From positions 291-8,205 of the forward strand of contig DMHA01000036.1 of the NCBI GenBank assembly GCA_003449615.1: a stretch of DNA of 7,915 nt, read 5' to 3'. The notes beneath the pieces were generated by a model that ran no database searches, was not told the DNA's origin, and saw only the letters and a list, made by a program, of their open reading frames with translations. Below, one piece after another: positions 1 through 7,000 of this stretch (the stretch's first letter is position 1; every line of letters starts with the position of its first letter). A program made the position numbers and the translations under genes. This DNA is from Flavobacterium sp. (GTDB lineage Bacteria > Bacteroidota > Bacteroidia > Flavobacteriales > Flavobacteriaceae).

Positions 1-97
1 GCAAATTTAATACATTAATTCAATTACACAAGCGTTTTTTACAAAAAATATAAAGCATTAATAGAAGCCTCTGAAAGCCAAAACTTTAATGACAATC

Positions 98-2707
98 CTA
101 CTCTTTTTTAGTCAACATTCTCTTGATTTCGTTGAGTTTCATCAAAGCTTCCATTGGCGTAATGGTGTTGATGTCCAAACTCAAAATCTCTTCCTTGATT
201 TCTTCCAATAACGGATCATCGAGGTTGAAAAAACTCATTTGCATTTGATCTTTTGTGGGATTATTTCCGTTCAAGGCTTCGCTAGAATGGTCTTTCTCTA
301 GTTTTTTTAGGAGCTTTTGAGCTTTCAAAATTACGATTTGTGGCATTCCCGCCATTTTTGCCACATGAATTCCAAAACTGTGGGCACTTCCTCCTTTTAC
401 CAATTTACGAATAAAAAGAACGGTATCTTTCAGTTCTTTTACAGAAACATTATAATTTTGAATTCTATTCAAGGATTCAGTCATTTCATTCAACTCGTGA
501 TAATGCGTTGCGAATAATGTTTTGGGTTTTGATGGATGTTCGTGCAAAAATTCTGCAATAGACCAGGCAATTGAAATTCCATCATAGGTACTGGTTCCTC
601 TTCCAATTTCGTCCAACAATACCAAACTTCTATCGGAAATATTGTTAAGGATAGAAGCCGTTTCATTCATTTCGACCATAAAAGTCGATTCTCCCATTGA
701 GATATTATCACTAGCTCCTACTCGAGTGAAAATTTTATCAACAATCCCCATTCTCACACTATCGGCAGGAACAAAACTTCCCATCTGAGCCAATAATACA
801 ATCAAGGCGGTTTGACGCAAAATAGCCGATTTACCCGACATATTGGGTCCCGTAATCATAATTAGTTGCTGTGTTTCTCTATCCAAAAAAACATCATTGG
901 CAATATAAGGTGTTCCAACTGGCAATTGTTTTTCGATAACGGGATGCCTTCCGTTTTTAATTTCTAATTCAGTTGTGTCATCTATTTCGGGACAAACATA
1001 TTTGTTTTCGATGGCCAATTGTGTGAAAGAACACAAACAATCCAATTGTGCCACCAAATTCGCATTCATTTGAACGGGCTTGATATAGGTGGCAATCCAA
1101 CTCACCAATTGTTCGAATAACTCCACTTCAATTTTGTGAATTTTTTCTTCGGCACCCAATATTTTGGTTTCGTATTCTTTTAATTCTTCTGTAATATATC
1201 GTTCAGCACTGACTAAAGTTTGTTTCCTAATCCATTCTGACGGAACTTTGTCTTTATGGGTATTCCTAACTTCGATATAATATCCAAATACATTATTGAA
1301 GGAAATTTTCAATGACGAAATCCCTGTTCTTTCGGATTCTCGTTTTTCAATTCCTTCTAAAAATTCTTTACCTGAAGTTGAAATCGCTCGTAAATCGTCC
1401 AGTTCTTCGTTGATTCCTTTGGCAATTGCGTTGCCTTTGGCAATCGACACGGGAGCATCTTGGTTCAGAACGGTCTTAATTTTTTCTCTCAATAAGTCGC
1501 AACTGTGCAGGCTGTCGCCAATGACTTTCACGGCTTCTTGAGGACTTTCTAATGCCAAAGTTTTTATTGGAATAATCGCATCCAAAGATGCTGCCAGATA
1601 AACCACTTCTCGGGGCGATACTTTTCCGGTAGCAATCTTGGAAATCAAACGTTCTAAATCGGATACTTGTTTGATTTGCTTTTGGATATTTTTTAATACG
1701 TTTTGATTTTCTTTCAAATAAGAAACCACTTGATGGCGGTCTCGTATTTTATTGGCATCTTTCAAAGGCAAAGCCAACCAACGTTTGAGCAAACGACCAC
1801 CCATTGGCGAAAGCGTTTTGTCAATCACATCGAGTAGCGTGACCGCATTGGGATTGTAACTGTGATATAATTCGAGGTTGCGAATGGTAAAGCGATCCAT
1901 CCAAACGTAAGCATCTTCGGCTATGCGCTGAATCGCCGTAATATGTTGTACTTTATTGTGTTGGGTTTCGGATAAATAATATAAAATCGCTCCTGAAGCA
2001 ATGATTCCTTCGTGTAATTCTTCGATTCCAAAACCTTTTAATGATAGGGTTTGAAAATGTTTGGTTAAGATTTCAAAAGCATAATCTTCTTTGTAAATCC
2101 AATCTTCGAGATAAAAACAGTGGAAATCGTCTCCGAAAGTTTCCCTAAAATTGATTTTGTTATTTTTTGGAATTAGAACTTCGCTCGGATTAAAATTTTG
2201 CAATAGTTTGTCAATGTATTCCGCATTGCCTTGAGCAGTGAGAAATTCGCCTGTAGAAACATCCAAAAATGAAATTCCGATCGATTTATTGGCAAAAAAA
2301 ATCGCCGCCAAGAAATTATTTGTTTTGGATTGTAAAACTTCATCATTCATCGAAACACCGGGAGTTACCAATTCAGTTACGCCTCGTTTCACAATGGTTT
2401 TGGTCATTTTTGGATCTTCGAGTTGGTCGCAAATCGCTACACGAAGTCCGGCTTTGACCAGTTTTGGTAAATAAGTGTTCAAAGAATGATGCGGAAAACC
2501 AGCCAAAGCCGTTTCAGTTTCGGAACCAGCACCACGTTTGGTTAATACAATTCCTAAAATTTTGGAGGCACGAACGGCATCTTCGCCAAAAGTTTCGTAA
2601 AAATCGCCCACTCTAAACAACAAACAAGCATCAGGATATTTCCTTTTGATTTCGTTGTACTGCCTCATTAAAGGCGTTTCCTTGACAAGTTTATCTTTAG
2701 ATGACAA
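98..2707 (-). CDS. mutS: DNA mismatch repair protein MutS (TTG start)
   Basis: MutS recognises base mismatches and small loops in DNA and, using ATP, recruits MutL to start mismatch repair in the cytoplasm. From the chosen start the protein has 869 residues (E. coli MutS has 853). The mismatch-binding domain carries DFYETF with the wedge Phe36 and Glu38. The ATPase domain has Walker A GPNMSGKS (about 620-627), the STFMVEM segment (674-680), Walker B with DE at 699-700 followed by GRGTS, and ATHYHEL (733-739). QMSFF (823-827) fits a beta-clamp-binding motif, and the tail TPMEALMKLNEIK is the usual C-terminal helix. The frame stays open upstream to a TTG at 2839, but those 44 codons are Phe/Asn/Lys-rich and unlike MutS. 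The first in-frame ATG (2668) would cut into the conserved ETPLMRQY. TTG at 2707 gives MSSKDKLVKETPLM, matching the family N-terminus. It is transcribed divergently from the DUF1573 gene. No terminator is evident beyond its TAG stop. Confidence 0.97.
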   Translation of the reverse strand: MSSKDKLVKETPLMRQYNEIKRKYPDACLLFRVGDFYETFGEDAVRASKILGIVLTKRGAGSETETALAGFPHHSLNTYLPKLVKAGLRVAICDQLEDPKMTKTIVKRGVTELVTPGVSMNDEVLQSKTNNFLAAIFFANKSIGISFLDVSTGEFLTAQGNAEYIDKLLQNFNPSEVLIPKNNKINFRETFGDDFHCFYLEDWIYKEDYAFEILTKHFQTLSLKGFGIEELHEGIIASGAILYYLSETQHNKVQHITAIQRIAEDAYVWMDRFTIRNLELYHSYNPNAVTLLDVIDKTLSPMGGRLLKRWLALPLKDANKIRDRHQVVSYLKENQNVLKNIQKQIKQVSDLERLISKIATGKVSPREVVYLAASLDAIIPIKTLALESPQEAVKVIGDSLHSCDLLREKIKTVLNQDAPVSIAKGNAIAKGINEELDDLRAISTSGKEFLEGIEKRESERTGISSLKISFNNVFGYYIEVRNTHKDKVPSEWIRKQTLVSAERYITEELKEYETKILGAEEKIHKIEVELFEQLVSWIATYIKPVQMNANLVAQLDCLCSFTQLAIENKYVCPEIDDTTELEIKNGRHPVIEKQLPVGTPYIANDVFLDRETQQLIMITGPNMSGKSAILRQTALIVLLAQMGSFVPADSVRMGIVDKIFTRVGASDNISMGESTFMVEMNETASILNNISDRSLVLLDEIGRGTSTYDGISIAWSIAEFLHEHPSKPKTLFATHYHELNEMTESLNRIQNYNVSVKELKDTVLFIRKLVKGGSAHSFGIHVAKMAGMPQIVILKAQKLLKKLEKDHSSEALNGNNPTKDQMQMSFFNLDDPLLEEIKEEILSLDINTITPMEALMKLNEIKRMLTKKE

Positions 2708-2803
2708 ATTTTTTTGTTTAAATTTATTAGAAAGCGAATTTATATATTTTTGGCGAAAAACGAAGAATTCAAAAATTAAAATATTTTTAAGATAATTTTG
2801 GGG

Positions 2804-2831
2804 TTGAATTTCTATTTTTTCTATAAATTTG
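2804..2831 (+). promoter_or_regulatory. Bacteroidota-type sigma promoter for the DUF1573 gene
   Basis: TAAATTTG at 2824-2831 matches the Bacteroidota -7 consensus TAnnTTTG exactly. TTG at 2804-2806 lies 17 bases upstream and fits the -33 element; TTTG at 2797-2800, 23 bases upstream, is an alternative. Transcription would start around 2836-2838, leaving a leader of about 20 bases before the ATG at 2858. There is no Shine-Dalgarno sequence, only an A-rich stretch, which is normal for this phylum. The match is read by eye; AT-rich DNA produces such matches by chance, but the position is right. Confidence 0.6.
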
Positions 2832-2857
2832 TACTTCAATTCTAAATAAAAATTAAG

Positions 2858-3343
2858 ATGAAAAAAATAATTACTCTTTCGATAGTTCTTTTGGCATTTG
2901 TATTTTCAAACGCACAAGAAACTGCTAAAATTTCCAAGTCCAAGAAAAAAGCAAAAACCACTAAGATTGCTAAAGTTGTTATTCCAAAAGTAGAAGGTGC
3001 TGGAATGTATTTTGAATCAGAAACCATTGATTATGGAACTATTGCAGCAAACTCTGACGGAAAACGTGAATTTGTTTTTACCAATAACGGCAACAAACCA
3101 TTAATCATCACCAATGCGCAAGGGTCTTGTGGATGCACCGTGCCAACCTATTCAAAAGAACCAATTCTTCCTGGAACCAAAGGTGTTATTGGCGTGAAAT
3201 ATGACACTTCGAGAGCTGGACAACCTTTTGACAAAACGGTAACCATTACCTCAAACGCAGTGGGATTCCCTACAAAAGCGCTTAAAATTAAAGGAAATGT
3301 TTTGCCTGTTCCTGCTCCAGCTGAACCTGCAACAAAAAGCTAA
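2858..3343 (+). CDS. Exported DUF1573 domain protein
   Basis: This is a 161-residue secreted protein of unknown function. Residues 1-19 form a Sec signal peptide (MKK, then a hydrophobic core, ending SNA before QE). There is no lipobox Cys, so it is probably a soluble periplasmic or exported protein and not a lipoprotein. Residues 24-39 are a Lys-rich linker. The DUF1573 beta-sandwich (Ig-like) domain covers about 48-148, starting around ETIDYGTI and containing FTNNGNKPLIIT and the family hallmark GSCGCTVP, with Cys91 and Cys93. The last dozen residues are rich in Pro and Ala (PVPAPAEPATKS) and are not a T9SS sorting domain. It has its own promoter upstream and a strong terminator downstream, so it is probably monocistronic. 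Family membership is clear. The role is not known; an envelope or protein-binding function is inference only. Confidence 0.93.
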   Translation: MKKIITLSIVLLAFVFSNAQETAKISKSKKKAKTTKIAKVVIPKVEGAGMYFESETIDYGTIAANSDGKREFVFTNNGNKPLIITNAQGSCGCTVPTYSKEPILPGTKGVIGVKYDTSRAGQPFDKTVTITSNAVGFPTKALKIKGNVLPVPAPAEPATKS

Positions 3344-3361
3344 TATATTTACCGAAATAAT

Positions 3362-3399
3362 AAAAAGGCTTCCTATATAAAAAATAGGAAGCCTTTTTT
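3362..3399 (+). terminator. Intrinsic terminator after the DUF1573 gene
   Basis: A perfect 15-base inverted repeat (3362-3376 with 3384-3398) encloses a 7-base A/T loop and ends in a run of six T (3394-3399). The stem core is GGCTTCCTAT / ATAGGAAGCC. The left arm starts with five A, so the structure could also work on the other strand, but no minus-strand gene ends here. It begins 18 bases after the DUF1573 stop. Confidence 0.93.
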
Positions 3400-3415
3400 A
3401 TAATTTATTACTTGG

Positions 3416-3943
3416 ATGCGAAAACTGGAAAACCGTGAACTCAATCGAAAATCTATCGAAGATTTTAAACAATCTGAAAAAACACCCATTATCATTGTTT
3501 TGGACGATATTCGTAGTTTGCATAATATTGGTTCAGTCTTTAGAACTGCCGATGCTTTTTTGATAGAAAAAATAGTTTTGTGTGGCATCACAGCCACTCC
3601 GCCCAACAAGGAAATGCACAAAACGGCTCTTGGCGCTACCGAAACCGTGGCTTGGGAACACTCAAAAAATGTTTTGGAAGTGATTCAAAATTTGAAAGAC
3701 CAGAATATTACTGTTATTGCCATCGAACAAGTGGAAAGTGCCGTTTTTCTTCAAGATTTTGAAGTTGAAAAAGACAAAAAATATGCTTTGGTTTTTGGGA
3801 ACGAAGTATTTGGCGTATCGCAAGAAGCGGTTGCTATTTGCGATGGTTGCATTGAGATTCCGCAATTAGGAACTAAACATTCGCTAAACATTTCCGTAAG
3901 TGCAGGAATTGTGGTTTGGGATTTGTTTCAAAAAATGAAATAG
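3416..3943 (+). CDS. SpoU/TrmH-family RNA 2'-O-methyltransferase
   Basis: This 175-residue protein is a SPOUT-fold enzyme predicted to transfer a methyl group from S-adenosylmethionine to a ribose 2'-OH in tRNA or rRNA. All three SpoU motifs are present. Motif 1 is NIGSVFRTAD (37-46), with the Asn37 and Arg43 expected for catalysis. Motif 2 is ALVFGNEVFGVS (124-135), with Glu130. Motif 3 is IPQLGTKHSLNISVSAGI (148-165), with Ser156 and Asn158. The last two form the knotted cofactor site. It consists of little more than the catalytic core and lacks the N-terminal RNA-binding extension of RlmB-type enzymes, so it is closest in layout to TrmL/TrmH proteins. The substrate cannot be read from sequence, so I give no symbol. 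The ATG at 3416 is the only possible start because an in-frame TAA lies at 3401-3403. The gene starts 17 bases after a strong terminator, so how it is transcribed is unclear. Confidence 0.94.
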   Translation: MRKLENRELNRKSIEDFKQSEKTPIIIVLDDIRSLHNIGSVFRTADAFLIEKIVLCGITATPPNKEMHKTALGATETVAWEHSKNVLEVIQNLKDQNITVIAIEQVESAVFLQDFEVEKDKKYALVFGNEVFGVSQEAVAICDGCIEIPQLGTKHSLNISVSAGIVVWDLFQKMK

Positions 3944-3979
3944 TTAAAAAAGACTTAAAAAAATTAGTACTTTAGTGGA

Positions 3980-4048
3980 ATGAAAAATTATGTTTTATTG
4001 AAAATAATTTTGGTAATATTATTCTTTATTCCAAAAGTAACTTTCGCA
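3980..4048 (+). other. Signal peptide of the adhesin
   Basis: Residues 1-23 have a short basic start (MKNY..K), a hydrophobic core (IILVILFFIP) and a VTFA cleavage site before IDPP. This is a Sec signal peptide, as required for T9SS cargo. There is no lipobox Cys. Confidence 0.85.
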
Positions 4049-7000
4049 ATCGATCCTCCTGTAATCACTGCGACAGGAAATCAAATTTATTGTCCCGGAA
4101 CTTCTTTAAAAATAGTCGAAACAATAAGTATTACATTCGATCCTCTTGAACCAACTACTGATGCAGTTTATATTCAAATCACCTCGGGTTTCGCCATTGG
4201 GGACATATTAACACTAACTAATTCTAGTTCACATCCTACAATTTCAACAGATTTAGGATTTAATTCAATCACAGGATCATTAAAATTATCCAGCTCTACT
4301 GGAAGCAAAATTCCTTATAGCGATTTCGAAGGTGCAATAAAAGATGTCCATTTCAGCAATTCCTCACCTTCACCGTCTGGAACCAGAACTTTTTCTATCA
4401 GTTTGGGGGTAAGTCAGTTGAGTTATTTGCCTAGTAACAAACATTTTTATGAATATGTTCCTGCACTTGGAATCACTTGGACGGCGGCAAAAGTAGCAGC
4501 AGAAACTAGAACGCCATATTATGGACTACAAGGCTATTTAGCCACTTTAACCACTGCAGATGAAGCTCAATTAGCGGGAGCACAAGCCCCAGGAGCTGGC
4601 TGGATTGGCGGTAGCGACTCTCAAACGGAAGGAGTTTGGAAATGGGTAACAGGACCGGAAGGTCTAGCGAATGGTGGAACTGGAGTTGTTTTTTGGAATG
4701 GAGTGACAAATGGTTCTACTCCAAATTTTGCCTTTTGGAATACAGGAGAGCCCAATCAATCAGGAGAAGAAGATTATGCACATATTACTGCACCAGGAGT
4801 TGGTATTCCTGGTTCTTGGAATGACCTTAAAGAAGCAGGCGACCCTATTACCAATTACAATTATTACCCCAAAGGTTATATTGTTGAATATGGAGGAATG
4901 GTTCCAGGGGATGTGGATAACCTAAATATTTCGGCAAGTACAACTATATCAATGACACAATTAACGGTTAATGCTCCAAATCCTATTTGTGCTTCCCAAA
5001 CAACTATGCTTCAGGCAAGCTCATCAACGGGAACTATCAATTGGTATGACTCTACAGGAAATTTTTTAAAAGCTGGAAACAATTATACAACTCCAACTCT
5101 AAATACTACAACTACTTATTATATTGATAACGGTTGCACGACAAGAACCCCAATTACAGTAACTGTAGAATCTTTACCCATTGCAAATCCTGTAACAATT
5201 AATAGGCAATGCGACGATAATCAAGATGGAATTTTTACTTTTAATACAAGTTCTCTTGAATCTACTTTATTGAATGGACAAACAAATGTTATTGTTGCTT
5301 ATTTAGATGCTGCGAACAATCCACTGAAAGACGCAAACGGAATGCTGATAACTAGTCCTTTTCCAACTACTTTTATTACCACATCGCAAACAATTCAAGC
5401 CGTTATTACAAATAATTCTACTTTAAAATGTTCAAGCAAAACAACTATTGATTTTATTGTTGATAAATTACCAAAAGCTTTTGATGTTCCTATTTCCCTA
5501 ACAACAGCTTGTGATGACGAACCAATTCCGACAAATCAAGATGGAAAATTACCATTCAATACTTCAAATATCGAATCAACAATTTTAAATGGACAAACTG
5601 GAATGAAAATTTCCTATTTTGACAAAAATGACAATCCATTATCAAGTCCATTACCCAATCCTTTTTTGACCGATACTCAAAATGTTACTGCTAAAGTCGA
5701 AAACATACTAAACCCAATTTGTTTTGACACCACAACATTAAATTTTGTTGTAAATCCTTTGCCAATGGTCAAAGATGTTGAAATTATTCAATGTGACGAT
5801 GATTTAGATTTAAGAACACTTTTTAATTTGGAAATTAAAAACAATTCAATTTCTGCAAATGCAGTTAATGAAAGTTTTAGCTATTTCATTTCTCAAAGTG
5901 GAGCTAATACAGCCGATGCAACGCAGCTAATAAACAATTTTACTGCTTTTCCAAATACGACTTCTCCAATGGATGTTTGGGTTAGGGTCACTAATAAAAA
6001 TAATTGTTTTAGTGTTGCAAAATTAACCCTTATTGTTGCGGCTTCACAATTTCCAACAACATATAGTCCATTTGTACCTTCTGTGTGCGATGATACTTTA
6101 GCTGCAGACGGAACATCAACAGGCAATCCTAATATCAACAAAAGAGATGGAATATCCGCTTTTGATTTAAGAGATGCCATTAAAGATATAGAATCCAAAC
6201 TACCTCCACCATTATCAAATTACACCATTAAATATTATAGAAACAAAGCAGATGGTTTGCTCCAAAGTGATGCCAATGGTAATTCTTTAGCCATAGCCCC
6301 ATCCGAATATGCTAACTTTAGGAATGACATTCCTTATGCTCAAAATATTTGGGTAAGAGTCAATAACAATTTATCTTTTGATTGTGGGTTTGGTTTTGGT
6401 GACTATATTAAACTGACAGTCGAAAAATTACCTTATGCTAATCCTGTTTCAATTCCAAGACAATGTGATGACAATCAGGATGGGATTTTGAGTTTCGACA
6501 CCTCGAATTTAGAAACCACTTTAAAAGGAACAAACCAAACGTTTCCGGTTACAGTGACCTATTTTGATGCTGCCAATAATCCGCTGAAAGATGAAAACGG
6601 AGTTTCGATAACCAGTCCTTTTCCAAACACATTTTTAACGAAATCACAAACCATAAAAGCAGTTGTAACCAATAATACAACTCAAAAATGTTTCGAGGAA
6701 ACGACCATTCAATTCATTGTGGATGATTTGCCCGAAGCATTTGCAATAGATCCCAACTTAACTTCAAGGTGTGATAATGAATTAGATCCAATGACTCAAG
6801 ATGGAAAATTGCCTTTTGATACTTCAACATTTCAATCGACAATTTTGAATGGACAAATTGGAATGAACGTAAAATATTTTGACCAAAATGGAAATCCTTT
6901 ACCCAGTCCTTTGCCAAATCCTTATGTAACTGGCACACAAAATATAAGAGTTGTGGTTGAAAATCCAATCAACACTACTTGTTTTGACGAGTTAACAATT

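Noticed and set aside
3..13. The 11-mer aaatttaatac at 3-13 recurs at 7841-7851
   Set aside because: An A/T-only match apart from the last base, with no similarity in the flanks; likely chance, not the ends of an inserted element.
35..48. TTTTTT-AC-AAAAAA inverted repeat as a mutS terminator
   Set aside because: The stem is pure A/T with a two-base loop, too weak and sterically poor for an intrinsic terminator.
3..53. Possible C-terminal tail of a plus-strand gene entering from the left (KFNTLIQLHKRFLQKI then TAA)
   Set aside because: Only 16 codons, with no recognisable family; an open stretch this short is expected by chance.
2770..2780. Minus-strand -7 element for mutS (TAATTTTTG)
   Set aside because: The spacing is one base too long for TAnnTTTG and no TTG lies at a suitable distance upstream, so no mutS promoter is called.
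2708..2839. N-terminal extension of MutS (44 extra codons up to TTG at 2839)
   Set aside because: The residues are Phe/Asn/Lys-rich, like translated AT-rich intergenic DNA. They do not resemble MutS, and the extension would run into the DUF1573 promoter region.
5893..6198. 101-codon minus-strand frame inside the adhesin gene
   Set aside because: It lies antisense within the recognised module 3-4 region and has no domain features; it is a shadow of the real gene.
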